This document shows positions 53,878 to 62,716 of a stretch of 64,000 nucleotides of DNA, piece after piece. How positions within the stretch are numbered: the first letter of the stretch is position 1; each line of letters opens with the position of its first letter. The stretch is from Linnemannia elongata (taxonomy: Eukaryota > Mortierellomycota > Mortierellomycetes > Mortierellales > Mortierellaceae), in NCBI GenBank assembly GCA_036320915.1, contig JAXBDG010000016.1:744001-808000 (forward strand), read 5' to 3'. Position numbers and translations under genes: made by a program. A model generated the notes under the pieces. That model had not been told where the DNA came from and did not search any database. It saw only the letters and a program-made list of their open reading frames with translations.

Positions 53878-54342
53878 ATGTCCGCCTCCGAAGTGGCTAG
53901 ATGTCAAAGACTCCAAAAGCGAATTATTGGTCTCTCCAGGCACATCGCAAGTCTCGAGGAGACAGAACATGTCTGCCTCAGCCTGATTCAAACCCAAACC
54001 GCCAATGGCGTCCGCGTCTTTAACACCAACCTCGCGATGCAACAGGCGAGGGACAATCTCTACATTATCCGTCAACAGATCTGCGGTTCTGCTCTCGAAC
54101 ATTATGAACTGATTCAAACCCTCCGTCAAATGGATATCAATCTGGGGACGTTGCATAGCGTTGCTGTGTCAAATAAGATGGTGGAGCGACTGGAGCAACT
54201 CCGCTTTGAAGAGAGGGCTTACCAAGCGGATACTAATGCACTTAAAGCGGGGAATCAACAACACCTGCAAAACACCAGTTATTTGATCAAGAAAGTCGCC
54301 GACTACTTCGCAAATGACCCATACAAGTACAAATACTTCTAA
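53878..54342 (+). CDS. Array paralogue 2: small all-alpha protein of unknown function
   Basis: 154 aa, single exon. I chose ATG 53878 because the upstream frame is C/T-rich leader and TATA lies 85 bp before it. Two N-terminal amphipathic helices (RLQKRIIGLSRHIASLEETE, then CLSLIQTQ) are followed by the family core: FNTNLAMQQARDNLYIIRQQ, ALEHYELIQTLRQMD, MVERLEQLRFEERAYQ and LIKKVADYF, ending NDPYKYKYF. No signal peptide, membrane helix, cysteine pattern or catalytic motif. Hydrophobic residues recur every three to four positions, so a helical bundle is likely. Its closest relative is copy 6, which also ends DPYKY. No known family recognised. Confidence 0.82.
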   Translation: MSASEVARCQRLQKRIIGLSRHIASLEETEHVCLSLIQTQTANGVRVFNTNLAMQQARDNLYIIRQQICGSALEHYELIQTLRQMDINLGTLHSVAVSNKMVERLEQLRFEERAYQADTNALKAGNQQHLQNTSYLIKKVADYFANDPYKYKYF

Positions 54343-54393
54343 GACCTTCCAGCAGGACAGATACAAGAACTACTCGCGAGCATTACATTGCTG

Positions 54394-54399
54394 AATAAA
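54394..54399 (+). terminator. Poly(A) signal of array copy 2
   Basis: AATAAA in CATTGCTGAATAAAA, 52 bp past the stop. Confidence 0.6.
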
Positions 54400-55296
54400 A
54401 AAATAGCTTTCGCTTTTTGTATTCCTTCTTTCGCTACATTCATAAACCAATGAAACGAAGAACAAAACCCCAAAATAGGTTCTTGGCTATTCAAGTGCTG
54501 TAGATAACATAAGAAGTGGGAGATAGCCGAATGTTTTCGGCTTGTGTGGTTTGTATCTCGTCATGAATTGATCCACCAGATGGAAGAGGCGACCGATCTC
54601 CTTGGGAACGAAAACATGGAACTACGACACAAGAGATATGAAAAGATGGTGTTTTCTGTCTCGGAAAGAAAAGAAAACGAGAAGAGCGACCAAATGTGGT
54701 CAAAACAAGCTGCAAATTTGAGACGGGCTGCTGCCTTTTGCCAGACAATGTAGCTTTCTTCCGCTGAATGGCTCAAGGGTTTCAAGGAAACTGTGTCGAT
54801 ACCCTACAAGCTCAGCTCCTCAGGTTGCCCAGGGCATTATAGAATGAGTAGCTGAGGTGGTCCTGGGCGACTCTTCACGCCCTTCGTACCTTGCAAACTC
54901 CGCTAGGTATACTCAGGCCTCAAAAATAAAAGTACTTCACTCTCCTTTCTTTAAGCAAGTAGAATGCCGGACATATGAGTGACCCTCGGTTTCGCAATAT
55001 CGATCAACTCGCCCGTCATAGAATAAAGAAAAAAAAGAGCTCTCAGCGTTCCCGTCTTCTTATATATAATCTCTCATAAAAAAGAGGAAAGGCCGTTGGA
55101 GGTAAAAAAAAACACGTTTTCCATCAACTGAAATAGAACACAAATAAAACCGTGTAAAATAGTAGACTGTGTGATCCACTGCTTTTGTTTTGTCACACTT
55201 CATCCTTTATATGTGTATAGAAAAACCCAGAGAATGAACGACCTATGCGTGCCCTGCAACTTATGCTCCCTTCACTTTGACCTCAAACCGTACAAG
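54400..55296. other. Array spacer 2-3
   Basis: About 900 bp. A short forward frame (54544-54753, IHQMEEATDLLGNENMELR) is coding-like but has no promoter module or family match. Otherwise A-rich. No other gene. Confidence 0.45.
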
Positions 55297-55339
55297 AAGC
55301 CTTTATTTTCAGCATGCTCCTTTCATTCTCTAATAAAAT
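55297..55339 (+). promoter_or_regulatory. Array promoter module, copy 3
   Basis: AAGCCTTTATTTTCAGCATG, then CTCCTTTCATTCTC, then TAATAAAA (55331) in the TATA place; 155 bp before the ATG. A (CT)n leader follows at 55392-55429. Confidence 0.65.
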
Positions 55340-55392
55340 CCCACCACACTTCCATTTTTTCTCTGCTTTCTTTTCTTCTCTCCTCACCCAAG

Positions 55393-55432
<40 letters not shown>

Positions 55433-55485
55433 AACTCTTAGTCCATACTACATTATCTACACCTTCATTTATAACTACTCCACCC

Positions 55486-55929
55486 ATGACTCAATTACAA
55501 GCTCTCCGAGGCCAGATCAACTTCGCCTACCACAGGATCTTGGATCTCGAGCGGATTGAAGCGAACTACCTCAGGACATTCCAAATCCAACTCGACGAAC
55601 CCAACGGCGAGGTCTTATTTGACGCCAGTCCTTCCAACCAGGACGATCGAGACAGACTGTATAATGTCCGCAATCAAATCTACGATGTCGCATTCAAGCA
55701 CGCCCGCCTGATCGAGTCCCTCCAAGAGATCGACGCCATCTTGGCCGATAAACTGCGGTCCTCCGTGGCTCGCAGCATGCTACAGCGATTTCATCAACTT
55801 CGTCGTGAGGTCCGCGCGTACCTTGCTCAGCAAGGCGCGGCTATGCAGGCGGGCCTAAACAATGCCAACAAGAACCACTTGTTGATGGCCAAGATTGCAC
55901 AGTCCTTCAACTTTGCCACAGGCCACTAA
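55486..55929 (+). CDS. Array paralogue 3: small all-alpha protein of unknown function
   Basis: 147 aa, single exon, ATG 55486 in CCACCCATGA. Starts with a helix (LRGQINFAYHRILDLERIEA) and NYLRTFQ. The core is FDASPSNQDDRDRLYNVRNQ, VAFKHARLIESLQEIDAILA, MLQRFHQLRREVRAYLAQQG and NHLLMAKIAQSFNF. It belongs to the larger subgroup (copies 1, 3, 4, 5, 7), most like copy 5 in its ends (LMAKI..SFN.A.G). Codons are mostly C/G-ending in an AT-rich setting, which argues for selection on the protein. The pogo-type transposon lies 106 bp downstream, just past its poly(A) signal, so the gene itself is uncut. Confidence 0.84.
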   Translation: MTQLQALRGQINFAYHRILDLERIEANYLRTFQIQLDEPNGEVLFDASPSNQDDRDRLYNVRNQIYDVAFKHARLIESLQEIDAILADKLRSSVARSMLQRFHQLRREVRAYLAQQGAAMQAGLNNANKNHLLMAKIAQSFNFATGH

Positions 55930-56009
55930 ACAGGTCCAAAAGGACGATGATAGGGTCTGTTCAGGAACCAGGTCAAGGCGTCCTCTTAGACATGGCACTT
56001 ACACATCTG

Positions 56010-56015
56010 AATAAA
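56010..56015 (+). terminator. Poly(A) signal of array copy 3
   Basis: ACACATCTGAATAAAAAAAA, 81 bp past the stop and 20 bp before the transposon's TA. Confidence 0.65.
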
Positions 56016-56035
56016 AAAAAGAAGTTGCTATTGTA

Positions 56036-56060
56036 CAGTCAAACCTCTCCTATAGCATAC
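56036..56060 (+). repeat. Left terminal inverted repeat
   Basis: CAGTCAAACCTCTCCTATAG then CATAC, next to TA at 56034. Confidence 0.95.
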
Positions 56061-56168
56061 GCTTTTGCCGCAAGGGTTGATATGCTATAGGAGAGGATAT
56101 GCTACAGGGCTAAGCCGCAGTCACATAGCCCTTAATAAATTTGAATACGCCCCTTAACAACTTTGCAA

Positions 56169-58129
56169 ATGAGGTACGCTCGCACCACCTGTACGGAGAT
56201 GACATCGCCTCATTCTACCATGGAGTCGCCTGATGAGTTGTTTTCGAGGAGCATCGCTTCCTCTCCCATTTCTGCTGCTTCGTCGTCAGAGTCCTCATCT
56301 GATGCAGAAGAGTCTACGCCTACGCAAGGGATAACAGCTGCAAAACACACTTCCGCAAAAAGGGTAAGCGATGCCAGATATTTCTCAAACGTTGCTTGAT
56401 GAATCACAAGCAAATTCTAATATGTCTGTAACATAACTTTTTGTGTAGTGTGCGAAAAGTTCTCTTACCAACGAGCAGAGAAAACGACTTTGTGAGAGGT
56501 TTGAAGGGGGAGGAATATCACAGAAGGCTTTAGGTGTATGGGGTATGCAAGAATTCAAATTATCAAGACCCATCCAGCAACCGGCACTTAGTCGTATTCT
56601 CCAAAAAAAAAAAACGCTCAACAACTTGACCCCATCCCAATTGGATTCAAAGCGAGTAAACGAGGTCACCAACAAGCAACTGGACGATGAGCTTGCCGCC
56701 TGGGTTTTGAATTGTCAGAGGATAGGGGTGGCTGTCACCGGCAATATTATCATTGAAAAGGGCAAGCAACTCAGTGAGACTAGGACACCCTGCCCGACCT
56801 TTTCTACAGGATGGCTTCAAAAGTTCATCAAGCGACACAACCTCCAGTCTATCAAGTTGCATGGAGAGTCAGGATCTGTGGACCAAGCAGCCTTACAAGC
56901 AGCCTTACCGATGCTACAACAAACGATCGCTCAGTTCGCCCCCGTAGATGTTTACAACATGGACGAGACTGGACACTACTATTGTCTTGCACCCACTCGC
57001 ACGATTGCATCCGGCAAAGTCGCCGGGTTCAAAAAGTCCAAGTCAAGAATCTCTATTGCATTGACGTCGAACGCGACTGGAACAGATAAGAGACCGCTAC
57101 TTTTTATCGGAACCGCAGTAAACCCCAAGTGCTTTGGCCGCAAGACTGCCAGTCAGCTTGGGCTTCAATACTACCACAACAGCAAGGCTTAGATGACAGG
57201 TAATACAGATATTATAGACAAGGACGGAGCAATCATTCATTATTATGTTCTAGATTGATTTATTGATATATGATAAAGGTGTCATTTTTCGGTCCTGGTT
57301 GAAGAAGTTTGATAGGGCAATGCAGGTCGAGAACCGAAATATCCTTTTGATTCTTGACAATGCTTCTTCCCACAACTACACAGGATTGACCCTCAACAAT
57401 ATCACCATATTGATGCTTCCGCCAAATATGACGTCGGAAATTCAACCCATGGATGCAGGGATTATTGCTGCTTTTAAATGTCATTATCGTCGTCGCCACT
57501 CCCAGGCCGCTGTCAACAAAGCAGATCGAGGTGAACGCAACATCTACAAGGTCCATGTTTTGCAAGCGATGGCTTGGAGCAGACGAGCATGGGCTTCTAT
57601 TGAGTCGGCCAAGATCAGGAACTGCTTCAACCACACCAATTTGATGGGTTCCAGCAACGAGATCCCTTCAATCGACCAACATTTGCAGGAGGCCCTTGAT
57701 GATATCGATCATAACCTAAGCCTACTTCCAAAGGACCTGCGGATTCCTCGAGAGGCGTTCATTGATCCAGTGGGCGAGAACGGGAGCATACATATCCAAC
57801 TGAGTGACACTGAGTTGTTGGCCTTGCCTGTTGACGGAACTGACGGGATGGATAAGGACAACGGAGAGGACAAGGGGCAAGAGGAGGAAGAGGAGGACGA
57901 GGAGCAAGATGATGAACCCCCATTGCCAAGCAGGGCAGAGATTCTTGCTGCCATCGATCTCACTATGCAGTACATCGATGGAGATCTTGGCCCGATTGAA
58001 TACCCTGAAGAAGGAGACACCTTTGCAGTTACACTCAAGAAATTGAAGGGTTGGCGTGAAGCCCTGCACAAGAGCATCCTTTCGAGCATGACTCAACCCA
58101 CCCTCCATTCGTTCTTTCGGCCCCAGTAG
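56169..58129 (+). pseudogene. pogo-type transposase with internal amber codon
   Basis: Three exons, 56169-56363, 56449-57199 and 57279-58129, give 598 codons plus stop, with one TAG at 57190-57192. Order: a Ser-rich N-terminus; a CENP-B-N/psq-type helix-turn-helix (LTNEQRKRLCERFEGGGISQ, KALGVWG); a Tc5-type DNA-binding domain (LAAWVLNCQRIGVAVTG, TGWLQKFIKRHNLQS); and a DDE_1 catalytic core with the three Asp in VYNMDETGHYYC, NILLILDNASSHN and IQPMDAGIIAAFK. An acidic tail (EEEEEDEEQDDE) follows. The TAG falls in HNSKA-stop-MTG, where relatives have Trp, so TGG to TAG is the simple reading. Splicing MTG to VIFRSWLKKF restores the family's usual order. The other codons are open. Confidence 0.9.
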
Positions 58130-58212
58130 GATATAGGTCAACAGAGCTGGAATAAATATGTGAATACTCAGTACCCTACTCTATTGCTTATAGCATATTG
58201 CAACAAGGTCGA

Positions 58213-58323
58213 CATGCTATAGGAGAGGTCGATAGCATACCCACATGGTATGCTATAAGCCCAGTCTAAATTTCATTTTTCAACAAAAAAATATGCTATA
58301 GGGGAGGTTTATGCTATATGAGA
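58213..58323. repeat. Right subterminal repeats of the transposon
   Basis: Copies of (T/C)ATGCTATAGG(A/G)GAGG and shorter TATGCTATA forms at about 58213, 58248, 58290, 58311. The left end has one at about 56083. These are probable transposase-binding sites. Confidence 0.7.
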
Positions 58324-58348
58324 GTATGCTATAGGGGAGGTTTGACTG
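58324..58348 (-). repeat. Right terminal inverted repeat
   Basis: Reverse complement CAGTCAAACCTCCCCTATAG then CATAC; one mismatch to the left end; TA follows. Confidence 0.95.
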
Positions 58349-58611
58349 TACCAAAAAAATGTGATATTGTGTCAAGCACAGGATGAGAATGCAATCGTAG
58401 GAAGTGAGGAAGGAAGCCTGAAAAAAGTAAATTGCCATTACCGAGCTGAATGACTATTAAAGACTGAGAGGTACTTGAACGTTTTCTTCGTGTGTTCTTT
58501 ATCTCATTGATAGTGGTATGAGAACACCATTGAAATAGAACTATGCATGGAACACTTTTATCAATCAAACAACATTCGTCTCATAACCCATAATTCCACC
58601 CTGAAAGCATA
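58349..58611. other. Array spacer 3-4, right of the transposon
   Basis: Original spacer sequence resumed after the element. No gene. Confidence 0.5.
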
Positions 58612-58666
58612 AAAAAATCATAACGCCTTTGTTTTCTGCGTGGCTCCCTTCTTCTGGTATAAAACC
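58612..58666 (+). promoter_or_regulatory. Array promoter module, copy 4
   Basis: AAAAAAATC, ACGCCTTTGTTTTCTGCGTG, GCTCCCTTCTTCTGG, TATAAAA (58659); 134 bp before the ATG. A (CT)n leader follows at 58710-58743. Confidence 0.7.
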
Positions 58667-58710
58667 TTTTGCCGCCTTCACGCCTTCTTACTGTTCTCAT
58701 TCTTTTTCTC

Positions 58711-58746
<36 letters not shown>

Positions 58747-58792
58747 CAAACGTTTTTCAACACCTCTTACACCTAAATCCACCGTCCCTACC

Positions 58793-59233
58793 ATGAACGA
58801 GCAGATTCTAGCAGCCCACATTCACCTTGTCACCTCCAAGATCGCAACACTAGAACTTGCAGAAGTGCATTATGTCCGTGCACTCCACGTCCCATCGAAT
58901 GATCCTAGAGGGCAATACGACTTCAACGCCACGCTCGCCATGCAAGCCGAGCGCCAAAGGCTCTTCGCCGTTCGGACAGAGATCTACGATCTCTCAATCC
59001 TGCACAGCAACCTAATGACATCTCTCCGAGCTATTGACGCGCCCCTAGCGACGCGACTTGGGTTTTCCATCTACCAGTCAATGCAGCTGCGATTGAATCA
59101 TCTCCGCCGTGAAGAGTTTGGGTATAAGACTCAACAAGGCGCTATTCTGGAGGGGAACAAGCATCACGCCGATAACAACCGCAGCTTGATCGCCAGGATC
59201 ACGGCTTCCTTTGATCCTGCAGAAGGATACTAA
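58793..59233 (+). CDS. Array paralogue 4: small all-alpha protein of unknown function
   Basis: 146 aa, single exon, ATG 58793. The N-terminal helix (AAHIHLVTSKIATLELAEVH) leads to YVRALHVPSNDP. The family core reads FNATLAMQAERQRLFAVRTE, LMTSLRAIDAPLATRLG, MQLRLNHLRREEFGYKTQQG and HADNNRSLIARITASFDPA. Shares APLA with copy 5 and HAD.NR.LIA.I with copy 7. The frame is open further upstream through the (CT)n leader, but that part is simple sequence and lies after the TATA box, so I do not count it. No secretion signal or enzyme motif. It is the first array gene to the right of the transposon. Confidence 0.84.
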   Translation: MNEQILAAHIHLVTSKIATLELAEVHYVRALHVPSNDPRGQYDFNATLAMQAERQRLFAVRTEIYDLSILHSNLMTSLRAIDAPLATRLGFSIYQSMQLRLNHLRREEFGYKTQQGAILEGNKHHADNNRSLIARITASFDPAEGY

Positions 59234-59319
59234 AACCGCGCGGCCCGAATAACAAGCCTGTAAACTCTCCGTAGCCAACGCCGTTCAATAACATAGGATT
59301 ATGACCCTTCACATCTATG

Positions 59320-59325
59320 AATAAA
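59320..59325 (+). terminator. Poly(A) signal of array copy 4
   Basis: CACATCTATGAATAAAAATA, 87 bp past the stop. Confidence 0.6.
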
Positions 59326-59703
59326 AATAATTGGTTTGCTTTTGTGCAACATTCTTGAGAAGAAAGGAGTGTCACGCAATCATCAAAAAAAAATGAGAAT
59401 CAGAGCCAAAAGAAAAAAAAATGTGAACGCTTCATCACCGATAAGCTGTGCGAAAGCTCATAGACTGAGAGAAGAGACACTGACTATCTCATTATGTTTG
59501 GTTCCTTTTCTCGATCTCTGATATAGTCATGTCATTGTGAAATGTATGATAAAGTTGTCGGACAAGCAGGCTGGCATCCCCAAAATGCAAAAGAAAAAGA
59601 AAAAAGCAAAAAAATCTTTCTGTCAGCTGGCAAAGAATCTAAAAAGTCATAGAAATAGAACACGCAGAAAATGAACAACCAACACACATTCTACGTCAAT
59701 TAA
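59326..59703. other. Array spacer 4-5
   Basis: A-rich, no gene. Confidence 0.5.
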
Positions 59704-59764
59704 CCCGCCTTTCTCAAAGAAGAAAAAAACAATTAAAATGCAGGTAGGCCCCCTAGTATAAATC
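59704..59764 (+). promoter_or_regulatory. Array promoter module, copy 5 (degenerate)
   Basis: CCGCCTTTCTC, an A-run, CAGGTAGGCCCCCTAG, then TATAAAT (59757), 120 bp before the ATG. The CATG part is missing; the weakest match in the array. Confidence 0.45.
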
Positions 59765-59876
59765 CCACAGAAGGCCCGTGGTGATGTCCACCTTCTCTAT
59801 TTCTTTCACCTCTCTCTCTCTCTCATAAGCACGACATCACTTTTCTCTCTATTCACAATCGGCGCACAAATATACA

Positions 59877-60368
59877 ATGTCTCGCCTTCCCAATAAACCC
59901 GCTTCTCCACCCATTACCCCTCCCACGACTCAAAAGGAAGCCATTCTGGGCCAAATTAACGTCTGCTCCCGCGCAATCATGGACCTTGAGCGATTAGGGG
60001 AGCGCTACGCCGGCGAACTCCAGATCCGATCCAATGACTCCAGCAGTCAGCGAGTCTTTGACTCTACCCTCAACAACCAAGCCAGTCGGGCTGAACTCTA
60101 TCAAGTCCGCACGCAGATCTGTGAACATGCACTCACCCACGGCAGACTGATCGCGGCCTTGTCCAAGATCGACGCCCCCCTGGCAGCTCAACTCAACCTC
60201 GCCTTATTCCAGAAAATGATGCGGCTCTTCGACCAGCTGCGTCGCGAAGTCGACGCTTATCTTGCAGAGCGCGGCGCAGGTCTTCAGAAGAACATGGTCC
60301 ACGTTGACAACAATGGTGCCTTGATGGCCAAGATCACCACATCGTTCAACTTGGCCGCTGGCCCCTAG
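59877..60368 (+). CDS. Array paralogue 5: small all-alpha protein of unknown function
   Basis: 163 aa, the longest member, single exon. It has an extra Pro-rich N-terminus (LPNKPASPPITPPTTQ) before the usual first helix (ILGQINVCSRAIMDLERLGE). The core is FDSTLNNQASRAELYQVRTQ, ALTHGRLIAALSKIDAPLAA, MMRLFDQLRREVDAYLAERG and NGALMAKITTSFNLAAGP. Closest to copy 3 over the last third. The Pro-rich extension could come from leader sequence turned coding. No targeting signal. Family and function unknown. Confidence 0.84.
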   Translation: MSRLPNKPASPPITPPTTQKEAILGQINVCSRAIMDLERLGERYAGELQIRSNDSSSQRVFDSTLNNQASRAELYQVRTQICEHALTHGRLIAALSKIDAPLAAQLNLALFQKMMRLFDQLRREVDAYLAERGAGLQKNMVHVDNNGALMAKITTSFNLAAGP

Positions 60369-60453
60369 ACCGCATGATCAAGCAAGAAGCCTACAAAGCA
60401 CCTCATAACCAGGGCAATACAAGAACCTGAGCTCTGGCTCCACACATCTTTGA

Positions 60454-60459
60454 AATAAA
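60454..60459 (+). terminator. Poly(A) signal of array copy 5
   Basis: CACACATCTTTGAAATAAAA, 86 bp past the stop. Confidence 0.6.
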
Positions 60460-61043
60460 AACAATGGTTTTAGTTTTGTGTAAACTCACTGAACAGAAGA
60501 TGCAGATAAAAATGAAAAAAGAAAATAAAATGTCTTGACAATTTTAAAAAGTATTATGATCACCGAGGACCTACAGACTTGGAATGTTTTTCTATCTGTT
60601 TTGCTTTGATAATGGCATAGGAATGCCGACGAATTGACAACTAAGGAAGGAACAAAGCACAAAGAACAAAGAAAAAAAAGGATCGGTTTGTGGGTGCGGG
60701 TGTCGGTGTGTCATTGGAAAGTATGAGAAGGCCGACAAAGTGACGAAGGGACTGGAAAGAAAACAAAGAAATGTAACTTCAATCAATAGAGGTACGCAGA
60801 ATAAAGAATAGACGTGAGTGAAAGAAAGGATCAATGGCTACAAATCAGAGTACCACAAAATATACGTTTGACCCACTACCTTTCGCGCTTCTTTCAGCAT
60901 AATTGAACAAAGACAATGGGGTCAGCCCACTACCTATGCCTTTCGCGCTCCTTTCTTTATAGGTGATTAATTTACAAGGAGGTAAAAGAGTCTCACGAAC
61001 ACCTAGCACGTCTTACAGACTATCAGCGTCGAAGTGACAAGCA
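60460..61043. other. Array spacer 5-6
   Basis: Resembles spacer 1-2 (TCAATAGAGGTACGCAGAATA, ACTATCAGCGTCGAAGTGAC). Also a local direct repeat: CCCACTACCTTTCGCGCT at 60872 and CCCACTACCTATGCCTTTCG at 60926. No gene. Confidence 0.55.
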
Positions 61044-61097
61044 CAAAAAAATACATGCCTTTGTTCGCAACATGTCGCTCTCCTTCTCGTATAAAAG
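61044..61097 (+). promoter_or_regulatory. Array promoter module, copy 6
   Basis: AAAAAAATACATGCCTTTGT, TCGCAACATGTCGCTCTCC, TTCTCG, TATAAAA (61090); 98 bp before the ATG. Best match to copy 2. Confidence 0.7.
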
Positions 61098-61187
61098 CTG
61101 TCTCTTCCCTCCTCTTTTTTTTCTTTATCTCTCTCATTACTTTTCTTCACCAATTCAACATCACTCTTTCAAACACATTCGCAATAC

Positions 61188-61649
61188 ATGGTCACTCCTC
61201 TCGAAAAAGAACACCTCGTTAACGGGATTACCGCTCTCGCCCGCCATATCCAAGACCTTGAGTCAGAAGAATTGCGTCTCCTCAGCATCTTTCTGATACC
61301 GAAGGCTCCTGGCAAGTACTTCTTTGACGCCACCCTTAAGAGACAAAACGAGCGTGACATGCTCACCGCAGTCCGCCAGAAGATTTGCGACACGGCCGTC
61401 GAACACTCTAAGCTGAATATTATCCTCCGTCAATACGACGACCATCTGGGGACCACGCTTAACCAGGGCGTATGGAATACAATGCTGAAGCGACAGGTTC
61501 AACTCGATCATGAAGAGATCGCCTACTTGGATAGCTGCGATGCACTCCAGGCGGAACTCAAACACAACGTTGAGAACACTCGTCTTGTGCTCCGCATGGT
61601 CACAGCATTCTTGGAACATGACCCCTACAAATACCTGGTACGGAACTAA
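61188..61649 (+). CDS. Array paralogue 6: small all-alpha protein of unknown function
   Basis: 153 aa, single exon, ATG 61188 in GCAATACATGG. First helix LVNGITALARHIQDLESEEL, then RLLSIFLIP. The core is FDATLKRQNERDMLTAVRQK, AVEHSKLNIILRQYDDHLGT, MLKRQVQLDHEEIAYLDSCD and LVLRMVTAFLEHDPYKYLV. Pairs with copy 2 in sequence (ARHI..LE, LRQ.D..LGT.L, DPYKY), in promoter and in the upstream spacer, so the two come from a segmental duplication that jumped over three other members. It has the most acidic N-terminus. No secretion signal or catalytic motif. Confidence 0.83.
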   Translation: MVTPLEKEHLVNGITALARHIQDLESEELRLLSIFLIPKAPGKYFFDATLKRQNERDMLTAVRQKICDTAVEHSKLNIILRQYDDHLGTTLNQGVWNTMLKRQVQLDHEEIAYLDSCDALQAELKHNVENTRLVLRMVTAFLEHDPYKYLVRN

Positions 61650-61693
61650 GACAGTAGGATAGAAGAACGCGAGTCTAGTCCTCTACATATCTG

Positions 61694-61699
61694 AATAAA
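61694..61699 (+). terminator. Poly(A) signal of array copy 6
   Basis: CTACATATCTGAATAAAAAA, 45 bp past the stop. Confidence 0.65.
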
Positions 61700-62529
61700 A
61701 AAAAGGTTTTTATCTCCTGTACTGTACGCAGTAACTGAAATGAAAGGAAGGATGAGGCTTAATAAACAAAAAGGAGCTTAGCCACCCAAGAGCTTTAGAA
61801 AACATAATGAATATGAGATGGCTGAACGTGTTCTGCTGCCTGGTTTGTCTTTTGTCCCGGATGATAGCGTGAGAAAGCAAAGGATTCACACCTAAAAATA
61901 ATAAACAGATGTAGACCCCACAAGGAACTTAAAAAAGACAAAAAAAAAATGGCCGAATGCTTTGGCTGCAGGAGTGAGGTCCTCAAAAAAGGGAGACACT
62001 CGTGCTCATTGATATCAAGACCATAACGATACGAGCAATGGAGGGCGTGCGTTTTGGTGCAAGAGACAAAAAAAAAAAAAAAAGCGGAGTGTCGTTTTGA
62101 CCACAAAGAACAACGAATTTTGGTGGTTTGACAGAGACCGAGGTAAGGGTACAATCGCAGTCATTGGAGAGACCACAGGCTACTCCACCCAGCACAGGCT
62201 CCGAACTTTCGGTAGACCATCGCCTCATATCAGTTAATGTAGCTTGTATCCACCGCAGGGTTCAAGGTTATCACGATGACTCCCTCGTACTTAGCAATAT
62301 CATTTCGTTGGTCTGCCCGAAGCATCGAAAGACATGTTGCTGAAGGTAGTCTTGAGTGCGTTATTCACGCGTCTTGTTCCTTGTAAATTATCCTTTGCAT
62401 TCCTTATTTTGTACGCGTGAAGGGAAACTGGGGTACCTAAAGAGACCACTGAGATAGAATAGTTCACTGAGGTATAGGATACCATTGCGGATGCCACATC
62501 TGCTAGATCAACTGCCATGGAATCAAGTG
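61700..62529. other. Array spacer 6-7
   Basis: About 830 bp, A-rich, with an A-run at 62070-62084. No gene recognised. Confidence 0.5.
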
Positions 62530-62580
62530 CAAAAAAAACGCCTTTCATCGTCAGCATGCCAGTCCCTCTCCTGTATAAAA
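62530..62580 (+). promoter_or_regulatory. Array promoter module, copy 7
   Basis: CAAAAAAAACGCCTTTCATC, GTCAGCATGCCAGTCCCTCTC, CTG, TATAAAA (62574); 143 bp before the ATG. Confidence 0.7.
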
Positions 62581-62716
62581 CCCCATTACAACCATCTACC
62601 TTTGTTTCTATCTATCTCACCCTCTCTCTCCGTTTCTTTTCCATAATCCTTTTTTTTCTCTCCATTGTAACTCACACATCACCACCACCATCTACCTACG
62701 CATCGCTGCCTCAACA

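Larger units (their letters stand above)
56036..58348 (+). mobile_element. Complete pogo/Tigger-type DNA transposon (2313 bp)
   Basis: Bounded by 25 bp terminal inverted repeats with one mismatch and flanked by TA on both sides (56034-56035, 58349-58350), the target duplication of Tc1/mariner/pogo elements. The single gene encodes a CENP-B-like transposase. Subterminal copies of TATGCTATAGGAGAGG lie inside both ends. The element sits in the spacer between array genes 3 and 4. Structure is complete, but the transposase has an internal amber codon, so this copy would need help to move. Confidence 0.95.
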
